Shown here piece by piece: positions 1 through 10,576 of a stretch of DNA of 64,000 nucleotides. The notes beneath the pieces are model-generated. The model was not told the origin of the DNA, searched no databases, and worked only from the letters and a program-made list of their open reading frames with translations. Made by a program: the position numbers and the translations under genes. Source of the DNA: Gonapodya sp. JEL0774 (Eukaryota > Monoblepharomycota > Monoblepharidomycetes > Monoblepharidales > Gonapodyaceae); the NCBI GenBank assembly GCA_027604505.1, contig JADIIX010000073.1, forward strand, positions 1 to 64,000, written 5' to 3'. Numbering within the stretch: position 1 is the stretch's first letter; each line of letters starts with the position of its first letter.

Positions 1-1064
1 GATGATCCATTATGTCCCTGGAATACGGCTATTTGGAACAGCCCCAAATTACAGTTCGCAATACACTGAGGCAGCTCACAAAACACTTGTGAAATCAAAG
101 TACAAGGTCACAAACAAGAGACCAGATCAGTTAAATCAGCAGGTGAGACTTCATTTTTCTCTCTCACCAGCAGCGTGAGCAACTTGATTAAGTTGTTTTT
201 GTAAAGCTCATGGATCTTGATCGGGTTTCTAATGCACTGAGGACCGCATCACAGCCAATTGTCAAGCCAGACTCTGGAAGTGTTGAATCTGAGAGTATTA
301 CTGCACTGGACACAGCACTTGATACCTTGGTAGATTTTGAAGTCGGCACCAAGCAGTTGGGAGCTCGAGTGGGCACTTTTGACATATCTCAGCTATCACA
401 GGTAGACCCAGTTTTGTCTCATATTGAGACAGAGCTGCTGCTTCGTGAGTGGTATCGTCAAGTATTGACAGGTAAGGTGTGGAATGGTCGTGGGAAAAGA
501 CCAACGGGACCAGAACTTGACAATCATCTGGTAACTTTTGAGTTTTGGTAGAAGTGGCAGACAAGAAACTAACAAAATCCATCACACAAGGTCACTGTCT
601 GGAGACGAATCTATGTGAGACATCATGCAAAGGATTCATTCTCTAAGCCAACAGAAGTGTCCATCCGTGCAACACCCAACTGGTTCAATTCTGGTGAACC
701 CCTGCACCAAGCTGCGGCAATCCAATCAGAGAGCCCCAGTAGTCCATATTTTGCAGTTGTATTGATGATTTTTACGTCTTCATTTCGAGGAGAAAAGCAT
801 GAGCTTGCATTTGTCCAATGGCTGCCGCAGGTTGGCGATGAATGTGACAACTCGGGACTCTGGAGAGTTCGAACCCGGCACCCAAAGTATACCTCAGTGA
901 TCTCAACACAATCGATTATAGGGCCAATTCACATTATTCCCAACTTCAAGGCTGGGAAAGCAGAGAACTACAATGACTTCAAGGAGTACTATGTCAACAA
1001 ATTTGTTAATCGGTCAACTTTCTTTTGGTTCCAGAAGTTAGAGAAGCTACGAGAAGTGAGGTGA
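1..1064 (+). pseudogene. C-terminal part of a Plavaka-like transposase (cut by window edge)
   Basis: Three exon-like blocks (about 2-145, 206-530 and 591-1064) translate into the same order of motifs as the C-terminal end of the transposase at 4508-8233. These are a FGTAPNYSSQYTE-type stretch matching FGPCDNRNSKTLVE, a conserved FEVGTK block, and an ending NDFKEYYVNKF / FQKLEK that parallels NDIQGVPNRFYFINF / CKLEK. The junctions look spliceable (GTGAGA donor after NQQ, GTAACT donor after DNHL). In Plavaka/CACTA-like transposases this region follows the catalytic core. The two proteins are clearly diverged, so this is a different subfamily rather than a recent duplicate. The N-terminal part lies outside the window, so whether it is a live element or a fragment cannot be told. 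The stop is at 1062-1064. Confidence 0.6.
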
Positions 1065-1744
1065 CAGTGTAGAGAGCGCTCTTAATGTTTGAATAAAGGC
1101 ATTTGTTCTCTTTCCATTGTGGTGGCCTGTGTGAACTCACGAGTGGTGCTGTTCGGACGGGAGGAACAAAACTACACACTCATCCGGCCTGCAGCCATTC
1201 AGCAATTGGCAAAATGGAGATCAAGATTGTGTTGCACGGCACCCTGGAATCTGAGAAGGCTCCGCTGGTTCTTTTGTTGCGAATGCCTGTTGCACTTGGT
1301 CTACCCCTTCCCCTTGCCTGCGCAATCACTGATTCGTTTTTCACTAGCTCACATGAGCTATTTCATTCTTTAGCAAACGATAAAGCCCGACGACTGCGGA
1401 TCTTGAGCAGGATTTCCATGTGTCGCGTTCGCAACTAGCAACAAGCCCGAATCCCCTTCATATCAGACGATTACCACGCGCACACAAGATCTTGAGTCGT
1501 CATCATCGGTTTTCAGTTGATGGGAAGAGATTCAATGACGTCCATCGCGAGAAATGCAGCCGGTCCGGTCCATTCGTGTACTTTGCAAGAGCCCCGATAG
1601 CGGGGGTAAAATTTTCATTGCGGTACCTGACAGTAGAGATTAAAATAAATATGTTCCCGATTTTGGAGCGGTTCTGGAGCGGGTGCCCTGATCCGGATTG
1701 GGATTGGAGCAGGAGGTGGAGCACATGGATCTTGGTGCTCACTG
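1065..1744. other. Non-coding stretch between two transposon sequences
   Basis: No supportable gene. It holds open frames of up to about 140 codons on both strands, but none has motifs or plausible splicing. Around 1660-1740 the sequence is rich in short purine motifs (GGAGC, GGATTGGG). This may include the 3' flank and terminal region of the element whose transposase ends at 1064. Confidence 0.5.
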
Positions 1745-1757
1745 GGAAAAGTGCAAC
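1745..1757 (+). repeat. Left terminal inverted repeat of the transposon
   Basis: GGAAAAGTGCAAC, matched exactly in reverse complement at 8442-8454. The next bases (CCCTC-like) are also partly shared between the two ends. A 13-bp inverted match placed just outside the two gene ends is unlikely by chance. Longer TIR homology is not evident by eye. Confidence 0.5.
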
Positions 1758-2007
1758 GTCCCTCCAGACCCCTCCCGAGCCCCCCGGAGCGCCCCGGAGC
1801 GTCGGATTTGACCGGCTGCGGACCCCCTTTCCGGATTTCACATGGTAAATCCGGATTGACTCATGGTGCTCTCTGGAGAGAGTCAGATACAGCTCGGTTT
1901 GGTCAGGATTTGAACATCTCACATCTGACTTTCGGACTCAAATCCAGATTATGTTCTGTATTTCCATGTATCTCTAAAGATGCGCCATGCACAATTACAT
2001 AAATGCC

Positions 2008-4382
2008 CTAGACTCCATCAAACTCAACAGTGATGGCCTGCTCCAGTTCCTCCGCCGACGGAACTACACCAGATTCCACGGAATCCTCCCCCTGTGCATC
2101 AAGCTGGGGTCCATAAGTTAGGCTGTAGATTCGGTTTTTTGCGGCGTCCGAAATTTTGGTGAATGTGCTGCGGTACTATAGTCATGACACGCTCCGTGAG
2201 CACAATGTCCCAACCGCCCGAAAACCTGAACTCACCACCTTCCATCTCAGCGCAAGAGTCCTCTGATATTTGATGTCCAGATCATTGCCCTGAAGCCATG
2301 TCTCGACCTATTGTATTAATGTGGAATTTTCGGGTCACATACTAAAATACGTTTCCCTTGGCAACCCGAATCACTCACCAAAAGTTGAGTTGTCGCAACC
2401 CCACCGGCAGACATCTCTTTCTCCCTTTGCCCTTTGTTACGGAAATTCATTACGAATTCATACGCGTTCACGAAGGCAATGCTGAAGAAAGGTCTTTCTT
2501 GGTTGTCGAAGGGATCCTGCCTGTAGAGCCAATTTGGAAACTTCTTGTTCACCCAATTTTCGAGAAGTGTTCTGATTATTTATTTGATAGCGAGCTTTAT
2601 TAGAATCGTGACTGTCCCTCGCAGTGTGGTATTTAACTCACCTGAGTTGATCACAAGACGCCCGTTTGTGTGCATTGAGTCCCTTATGCTCGCCGGTTGT
2701 CTCGAGGATAGAACTTTCGAAGTTCCAATCTGGGAATGAGCTTTTGCCAACAACGACCATCTTGAGATGTTTCTTGAGCTCGGAGTTTAGGTGGCTCCGG
2801 AAGCTTCGGCCCCATGAATGGAGCTGAGCGGAAACAAGTGTGGAGACCATCATACAGTACACAACGCGGGTTGGAATGAGACCACTTACGCATTCTCGCA
2901 GTTTGTGCACCGTAGTCACATCCAGAATGATTGTTCTGCGTTGTTTCTTCTCATATGCCAACGTAGCAATGCGAAGAGCCTCATTGGCGATGTCTAGCGG
3001 CTCCACAGACTCACTGAGCTCTTCAAACGGAATTTCGTTAGGGAAAAAGCATCTGTTGACAAGGGAACTTGCAGGTTATACGATGTTCGCGGGAACTTTC
3101 ATAAATATCAAAAAATACTTTGTAACCATCAGTCGCTGGTATTCCTGTGCGGCGTTTTCCCAGACAGTAAAAGCATGTCGATCGCTGTGCAATACATGGG
3201 AAAGCGGAAAGTTTGTTGCCGCAGATTAACACACCAGAATGCTCTTCACATACTTCGGGAGCTCATTTTTTCTCCAAGTTATAAGCTGCTTCTCATTCAA
3301 TAAGTCTGTTATCTTCTCTTTGCGAGACTTGTCTCCTTGCCTGCCTGACTCTGATTGTTGTGATCCATCTTCTGGGACGGTTTCCGTACGACTCTCTTTA
3401 TTTCCGCTTCGATGATTCGTAACCTTGGCCGAAAAAGGAGCGCTGAGTAGAACGCCGAGATCTGATTCGTTTATACGGGTGCGGGGAGATTCTGCCCGTA
3501 AGTTAGTAACAAGGGTGATCAGAAGCTCGGGAGCACGACAAGATGTACACCCAACATCCTCACCAAGAGAAGGGGAAATCTCCCTCTGGTAACTCTGTGA
3601 GTTAGCCGTTGCAGAAGCTCCAGATTGACTCTCAGCTTGGGATGAAATCGATCTTGTTCGTAATACACATGACGCCTGCCCTGCGCTAGTCGACCTTCCC
3701 GCAGGCTGAGGACAAAGCACCTGACTAACCGAGGAGTGGGCGGCCTGTGATTGTTGTGATGAGCCTGAGTTTACGTTATGAACGGTGGTGAGATCGACGG
3801 TCCGTGCACGAGTCAGGAGGCGAGCTCAAAGCAAAAATGTGCAGGACAACACACCTCGAGCCAAGTGTCTAACTGAAGATTCAATTTGAGGCAAGAGACC
3901 TGAACGACGCTGAGCAGTATCTAGTCTCTTTAATTGACAACAGATGTTAATATGTTATAGTAATGACTTTGTTGCAGAGTCCTGTCCTGGATTACGCAAT
4001 AGAGAATAGATAATTTGCTCACCGCTTGATCCCACTTCTGATAGCTATCCCTCCACGCGGGGCTCAATATTTGCTGAGTAGTAGCGTACAAGAGACCATC
4101 CACCCCTGGGTCGGTCATTTGCGAAAATGGACCGTCGTCGCCCTCCACTGTGTCCGATGTGCCCATTGATGGTGGAAATGGTTCATCCTCATCCACATTA
4201 AAGCTGCTGTTGGCGTGCGCCATTTGCCGGAGGACCTCTCTCTGCGGAAGTAGGCGCTGCCGTTTTTGGTGGGAGTCTGGCGAAGGCGGGCACTGGTTCT
4301 CTTTGTCAAAGAGACAGGAGAGGGGATCCCCAGTGTCATCAGCGTCATCCATGCTTGCCTGCCTGCGGCGACCTCTCGGCAT
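2008..4382 (-). CDS. Second (accessory) gene of the Plavaka-like element, family not recognised
   Basis: The ATG at 4382 begins MPRGRRRQASMDDADD; the gene runs leftward to a TAG at 2008-2010. Exon 1 (to about 4025) ends before a GTGAGC donor. Later coding blocks lie at about 3760-3230, 3220-3050, 3050-2640, 2570-2370 and 2300-2008. The last ends with an acidic tail, EELEQAITVEFDGV. The N-terminal third is basic then acidic, serine-rich and probably disordered; the middle and C-terminal parts look folded (ELPKYVKSIL, EPLDIANEALRIATLAYEKK, NKKFPNWLYRQDPFDNQERPF blocks). The DPFDNQERPF block recalls DUF6532-type proteins common in mushroom-forming fungi, but that is a weak impression. Position and divergent transcription suggest a partner of the transposase, perhaps DNA-binding; that role is inference. 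Internal exon edges are approximate. Confidence 0.55.
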
Positions 4383-4507
4383 TGATGAATGATGTAGTGT
4401 TGTAGGTATGTAGTAAGTTGCGGAAAACTACAGAACATGTTCGCCATATGCACGGGCCAGCCGAGCGGCAATTATCGGAACAACAGAGCGGAGATAATTT
4501 ATGAACT
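4383..4507. promoter_or_regulatory. Divergent promoter of the transposon genes
   Basis: The 125 bp between the two start codons must serve both genes. It contains short AT-rich runs (GTAGTAAGTTG, GATAATTTATG) but no motif I can name. An in-frame-looking alternative ATG at 4501 opens a different frame and is not the transposase start. Confidence 0.45.
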
Positions 4508-7500
4508 ATGACGACGTCAATAACCAAATGCAAGTTTTGCGGGAAGTCGTTTCAAAGGGGCTTCCCCTTGACGCAACATCGACGAAGAATCCCTTCCTGC
4601 CTTGCCGGATTCATTTGCGACGGTGAACTACACAGCAACCTCTCCAGCAAAATGGTTACCGCAAGCCAGACATATGAAGAAGAAGAGCAAGGTTTCCATG
4701 AAGGTGGCTCGGATATTTTTGACGATGACAGGATGTCAGGTCTTTCTGTCAGCAGTGCATCTGGTCACGACGCGGAAGACGAGCCCCTTTCACCAGAAGA
4801 GCCCCACAAAGACCCAGTGCCCCTGATTATGCCGAACGATAACGTGCGAGTAGAGTACCATCCCAATCGGGTGAAGGTTCTGGGGGCTGTCCCAGTGGAA
4901 GAGCTCAAGAGTCGGTACACTGGAAACCTTCCCAACACCCAGAGGAGGCTCCTCACCCTTTTCTCGGATGGGAAGAGGGTATCGCAGCAGTTTATGGACA
5001 ATCTTTTTAAGCTCCTTCATGACCCTGACTTTCGCATGAATGATGTCTTCACATCTTCGAACCACAAGATGGCCACTCTCGAAGAGCATGCAGACATGAC
5101 TGGGGCACCTGTGAGGACGCAAACTGATATTTTCTACATTATTATTGCTCACTTTTTGTTCTGCAGCCAATACTTACAGTGCCAATCAAACTTGACGGGC
5201 AAGTCTACCATTTCGAACACCGCTCCGCTTTCGAATCTTTTAAATACCTCCTTCAGAATCCCGCCTTCGCAAAATTTACAGCATACAAACCGCAGCAACG
5301 ATTTGTGAACGGAGAAAGAGTTGTATGTGAGATGCACGAGGGAGACTGGCACTGGGAGAACCAGGTGAGGGCAATTACAAACAGAATTGAGCTTACCCTT
5401 TCGTGATCTCTTACAAATACATTTCAGGGGAATATCGCAGACGGGGGCGCACTAGTCGGTGTAATGGCAGGATCGGATGGTACGATTATGGACGGCACAG
5501 GGCGGGTTTCGGTAGGTGTTATTTATCATTGTGACCAGCCAAACTCTATTATCAGTGCTGAGCTTGGTGGATTAGAAAGTCCCCTTCTATGTTGCTCTGA
5601 GCAATCACTCAAAGAGTTTGCGCAACGACAGAAAGTCACATGCTGTGCTGCTCGTCGGTTTCTTTCCCTATGCTCGTCTTGCTCCTGGGGAGAAACCGAA
5701 GTCTGAGTCATTCAAGAAGCGAAAGCGCTTACTGTTTCAGGCATGTCTACGTGTGTGGTGGAAGTCTCTTCAGGAACCGGGTGAAATGTACAGTGTATCG
5801 ACAATTCTTTTACTTAGTTATTCCGTCCTCACTTTTGCTTCTCAAAGTGGGATCAAGATGCCTGGGCCTGATGGTCGAATACGCCGATTCTACCCCCGCC
5901 TCTGCTGCTACATCAAAGATTATGTCGAAGCGTGAGTACATATTCGTGATCCGCGGTTTCAGAGCATGTTCCAACCAGAACATTCCTTATTCCAACCAGA
6001 TGCTTGGTTCTAGCATTGCGCACTAACCAAGCATGTCCACAATGCACAATCCTTAAAGATCAATTTGGCGACCCACCACCACTTGAAGAGATCTGCATTG
6101 AGCTCCCTGTAGAACCCGGTTTCTCATGGCCAAAGCGAGATCCCATATTGATGCAGCAGGTGAGTGGAAAGAGTATCAGGCGTTTTCCAATGTTTTATGT
6201 GTTCCTGTGTATCCAGTTGCGTGCTGAGGCGTGGGATCTCATGCGGAGGCGGAAAAGGCATCAAGCAGAGACTATCTTGAAAAATTACGGGATACACGCT
6301 GTGCCGGTGAGTCCTGCTGTCGTCCTGACTTTATTGATTCTGAGCAATCCATTTAGTGTGTACTTGAAGAGCTTCCCTGTGACGCTGCTGATGCCATGGT
6401 AGATGACCCCATGCATGACATTCCACTCGGAATGTTGGGTGCCCATTACATACCTGGTATGATTGAACTGGCAATCAAAATCCATGGGGAGTCGGTAATA
6501 AGCCGATTGAATAGCAAGTCCGTTGATATTTCATTTGCTGATCGAGTGCTTCTATTAATTGTGTTTCCTCAAGAGCAGAATAGCGGATCTCCGCCTAAGT
6601 TCGTATATACCCCACTTCTCGAATGGGTTTTTGAATGTCCTGGTAAAGCCCAAAGCAAAGGATTGGTCAAACGCTCTCAAGGTGAGAGACATGATCACTG
6701 CTGAAAGTTGCCCAACACCAGACTCACGGTGAGTCTCTATTATCATTTAGGTGATTGTTGGTGTACTTGCAGCTGACGGTACCTTTGCAGATGACCCTCG
6801 ACCTGTCCTCACCCTGCGGTATCTCGTTGAATATGAACTTATCATGACGTCTCCCGAAGTCTCAGTCAGCCAGTTGGAGCACGCCAACCGTTTGCTGGTC
6901 AAACTCCATGGTGCGGAACAGGTTTTTGTTGAAGAGCTTGGCAAAAGTTTTGATGTGAGTTACATAAACAGTGTAATTGGTCTTTTCTGCGAGTTTTACT
7001 TCCACCTAACGATATGTCCAGTTCTATAAACATCATGTTATGATGAACCACTCTGTCCCTCTCGTGCTGCGGTTTGGACCCTGTGATAATCGCAACTCGA
7101 AGACTCTTGTGGAAGCGCAACATATTCCTCTGAAAGATGCCTACCAAACTAGCAGCAAACATGCGACATCATCAAATAGTGAGGTGAGTTTGTAAATTGT
7201 GTGTTTGTTTTTAACTGAGGTCTGCCCCTAACATTTGTTTATTGCAAGTAGATCCTGCAACAGATCCGACTTGCTAATTCTGTTGTCGAGAGCCAGCGAT
7301 TGGCCTATGCAAACGTTGATGATGCAGGAACCAATATCCATGAAGTTCTCCTCTCCCGACCGCTAGAACATGTCACTGCCTTTGAAGTTGGGACCAAGAC
7401 CCTCAGATCCAGCGAAAGAAGGGAAATTCAGCTACGACGCTTGCAAGTTCAGGAGGCCGACACCTTTGGACAGTGCGATCTCGAATTGGTGCTTAGAAAA

Positions 7501-8233
7501 CACCTGTACCTTGTTGCGAACAACCGCCCGTGGATGCGGCCCAATCCTTTACCACTCCTTGATAACCATAGGGTAAGTCACAGTTTATTTTGCGCCTAGC
7601 TTCTCGCTCTTCATCGTTTCACTTGACTGAATCTTCAGGTGACACTATACCGTACCCTCATCATCACGCATCCTCCCCTATACGGTCATATGGGACCTAC
7701 CACCATCTCTATACATGCGACTCCTTGTTGGCGGGATGCAGGCCCATGGCTGCAAGATGTTGTGGTGCTTTCTCCGAACCCTGCGGAACCTGGGTTTGCC
7801 CGCGTTCTTCGTTTTTTCAAGTACCGTAGCCTTGGCACAGATCCTCGCAACTTTGCCATCATCCGCTGGTACAAATTCGTTGAAAAGGATGAGGTGAGCG
7901 GTCTCTGGATTGTACAGGAGACACCTGCAAGGGAAGTGGACATCATTTCCACGGATTCTATGTATCATTGGACCAGTGGATACAATCCCAGTATATTGGA
8001 GGAATGCTCAAAATGACATTCAAGGTGTCCCCAATCGTTTTTATTTCATTAATTTTTATTGTGACCATGATGTATATGCCTATTTTTGCAAACTGGAGAA
8101 AGTACCTTCACTTCATAGTACGGAATCGGCTGAAAGTGAATGCAGTGATGAGGATGAAGAGCACGTGACTCAAAGAAAGCGTAGAAAAAGGGCCACTTCT
8201 ATTGTAAGAGGAAAAATAGCAAAACGGTCATAA
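4508..8233 (+). CDS. Plavaka-like transposase
   Basis: The ATG at 4508 opens a frame with an N-terminal C-x2-C-x12-H-x6-C zinc finger (CKFC, H24, C31), as in Plavaka transposases. Exon 1 ends at 5110 (GTGAGG) and exon 2 resumes at 5167. Family hallmarks follow in order: a YHFEHRSAFESFKYLLQNPAF block, CEMHEGDWHWENQ (the conserved GDW-W segment), the GALVGVMAGSDGT segment, an ALSNHSKSLRN / KSHAVLLVGFFP block, a CYIKDYVEA segment, a CPQC pair with FGDP, DPMHDIPLGMLGAHY, and the C-terminal HHVMMNHSVPLVLRFG region. The last exon ends in a basic KRRKR stretch and TAA at 8231-8233. At least ten introns of about 45-80 nt are needed. No unavoidable stop was found, but exon edges in the middle third were not all resolved. 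The expected role is cut-and-paste transposition of the surrounding element. Confidence 0.75.
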
Positions 8234-8441
8234 ATACGAGTTGCATTATCGTGGTGGGGAAGAACGAAGAGTAGGCAGCACAATTACAGTTTCATGGTGC
8301 CGAATCTGTAGCAACCTATATTACATGTCAGGATCCAGTCCAGTCCAGAGCGATTTATATTTTACTTCGTGATCTGGAGCAATCCATACTGGCGCGGATT
8401 GACCCGGAGAGGCTCTGTGTATCCGGAGAGGGCGGAGAGGG

Positions 8442-8454
8442 GTTGCACTTTTCC
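8442..8454 (-). repeat. Right terminal inverted repeat of the transposon
   Basis: GTTGCACTTTTCC, exact reverse complement of 1745-1757. It is preceded by a GGAGAG-rich subterminal stretch (about 8405-8441) that could serve as repeated transposase-binding sites. Confidence 0.5.
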
Positions 8455-8918
8455 TGACGCTGGTTTCCAGACGACGTACACCCTCCGCAACTGATCTCAG
8501 CGGTGAAAGCAGCTAAGCAGTTTTCTTAGTGTGCTTCTATTTGTCCTACCACCTATACTTCCCGTTTGGAACCTACAGTCGATGGACCTGCATATTGGAG
8601 GTGCATAGGTATCACGTATCTCACGGTGAGCGGTCTTTTTCAATGGGGACATCTGCTGATCTCGTGTTGACCAGTCATTTGCCTCTCTCAGGGATGCCTC
8701 CTTGACCATTCCACCATCGCTCGCCTCTCCTCCACGAATTACCGTCTCGTCTGCAGCGACCTCTATGTCGGCCAGTGGCTCTGTTCCCTCGCGCTCTTGC
8801 GTCCGCCTCGGCCTCCATCGCACCTGGGCAAGTCCTTCACGGACCACCAAGGGATTTCCTCCTCTTCCTTTCAGTTCCACCCAATTTTTTGTTTGATATT
8901 TTGATCACTATCTGTTCT
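8455..8918. other. Intergenic, no supportable gene
   Basis: Lies between the transposon and the 3' end of the RTA1-like gene. A 127-codon minus-strand frame and a short plus-strand frame overlap here, but neither has a domain, splice pattern or composition that supports coding. Confidence 0.5.
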
Positions 8919-10030
8919 TTAGTTGTCTGGGTTTAGTACAGAAGTTTGTGTCAATTGTGTGTCCAATCCGATCCTCTTTTCTTTCACAATTGCATAACCT
9001 GGGTGAACCACGTTGAAGCTAACACAGAGTACAAGCATTAAGGCAATGTCCAAATAGTACAGGAGATTCTCATTTTTGGCGACTGGACTGTCGAGACCGC
9101 CCCAGAATTCTGTGACACGAAAAACGTTGCGTACCTAAAGGGCATGTAGCGCGTGAGCATCTACTCATATCCGGACCCACGACTCGAGAAGTGCTACACT
9201 CACCAGCATTAGTGTGCAAGTGAATAGCAAATTGTACATGAGTACCTGCCACCTTCCGGCAATGTGCTTCCCTTTTTGGTAAATACTCATTGCAAGAACC
9301 CCAAATGTGAAAATTGTGACCGCTTGGACCACAAGACCTGCAGTCATGATCTTCACTCCAGCATCGATGAGGGGAGAACCATAGTCGGGACCGACTATCA
9401 TTCCTGTCGCTCCGAGTTGCACAATGAACGAGCAGATGTCGACCGCAAGAAAAACTCTGCTGATTGTTACGTTCTTCACAAACGAATATTTGGGTCCAAG
9501 GATTGTTACTCTGCAAGAAAGAGAGTGGATCGTTAGAGATGAGTGAATGAGTGCCTTCACACTTTGCTTACATTTTGGCGAGAATAATATAGATAGCGGC
9601 CGCAAAGAATATCGGCGCGATTATGATGCAGGCGAACTGACTGGAGTACAAGCTGATATCATCAGGGTGTTCTAGGGCTATCCCAGCTGCCTGCGCTCGC
9701 AAAACAAGTCCCAGTGCTTCCACTGCATTCGTTGGCGTGTTTGCGGATTAAAGACGGAGAAACCCGTCAATGCGAACTTATCACTCACATGCACATCCCC
9801 CAGCCATTACCCACATGAACGTTACCTTCGTTCTCCATGCTTGAACGGAATGGGCCATAAAGCTTATTCCAAAAGCAACTGCGAAACAATATGCCAGGGG
9901 GATTGACGGGCTCATACGAAACGGAGTGGCGTCCCCTGCGTTTCAGAGCAATATCTCTTTATTGACAAGGCCAGAAATTTTCATTTGGCTAATTCAAAGT
10001 CACTTACAAGGATCCAGTGAACCAGACATC
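8919..10030 (-). CDS. RTA1-like multi-spanning membrane protein
   Basis: The gene starts at ATG 10030 (MSGSLDP), is split at once by an intron, and continues MSPSIPLAYCFAVAFGISF, then an exon with GLVLRAQAAGIALE / YSSQFACIIIAPIFFAAAIY. Next come GPKYSFVKN, FLAVDICSFIVQLGATGM and KHIAGRW. The last exon runs VRNVFRVTEFWGG to HPGYAIVKE and ends at 8919. The RNVFRVTEF-W-G-L and F-N-V-x-HPG signatures and the DICSFIVQ-G segment are typical of the RTA1 family (PF04479; yeast Rsb1 and Rta1), seven-helix proteins linked to sphingoid-base export and resistance to 7-aminocholesterol. Length is about 290 residues, normal for the family. Introns have GTGAGT/GTAAGT donors. Which lipid it handles cannot be told from sequence. 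Confidence 0.85.
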
Positions 10031-10576
10031 TCTCGAATTTGATATTTGATTTGGTGGCAATTCCGAGAATAGTGAGACTGAATCCAATGGGACACAGAAG
10101 AAGGAGTGAAGTAGATAGATATCTATGTATTATATGAAGGGTCATTCAACCGAGGCTGATCGGAGTGCGGGGGTAATTTCATTTTCCATGTACCTTATTG
10201 GCTCCGCATAGCGCCCCCAAGGTAACTCGTCGACCACGCTTTTCAACGTATCCTGGCAGAATATTCTTCTCGCAATGGAGAAGATACATGGGGTTTTGGT
10301 CTTCGCTGCTCGCTTTCGGCATTTCCTTGGTGGCCGGCTTGATGTCGGAGTCGGGTAAACATCTAACCCCATGTCCGATCCTGGGGCTGACCGTGCGGTG
10401 CGGTCCAGCACCGCGTACAAAGAAAAGGTGCTCACCATTAGGCGATTCCGCTTTAAATTTCGTCCAAGTCTCAATCGAGTAAACATTGAATATTTATGCT
10501 GCCAATGATCTCCAGTAGCAGCAGTTGCTCTCGGGCTAACCTTTTCGACATGACTCGGGTTATTTGTCTACGTTGC
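10031..10576. other. Intergenic between RTA1-like gene and zinc-cluster regulator
   Basis: Probably the promoter of the RTA1-like gene and the 3' region of the regulator. A 114-codon minus-strand frame at 10142-10486 has no recognisable feature and I do not call it. Confidence 0.4.

Larger units (their letters stand above)
1745..8454. mobile_element. Complete Plavaka-like (CACTA-group) DNA transposon, 6.7 kb
   Basis: The element is bounded by a perfect 13-bp inverted repeat, GGAAAAGTGCAAC at 1745-1757 and its reverse complement at 8442-8454. TG lies immediately outside each end, which fits a 2-bp target duplication but could be chance. Inside are two divergent genes that together fill the element: a minus-strand gene (2008-4382) and the transposase on the plus strand (4508-8233), separated by a 125-bp shared promoter. 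The ends lie only about 250 bp and 210 bp beyond the two stop codons. Both genes can be read through with plausible introns, so the copy may be recent and autonomous. The boundaries rest on the short repeat and could be wrong; the gene content is firmer. Confidence 0.6.

Noticed and set aside
9070-9516. 148-codon minus-strand frame opposite/overlapping the RTA1-like exons
   Set aside because: It is a shifted frame over the well-supported RTA1 exon and has no motif.
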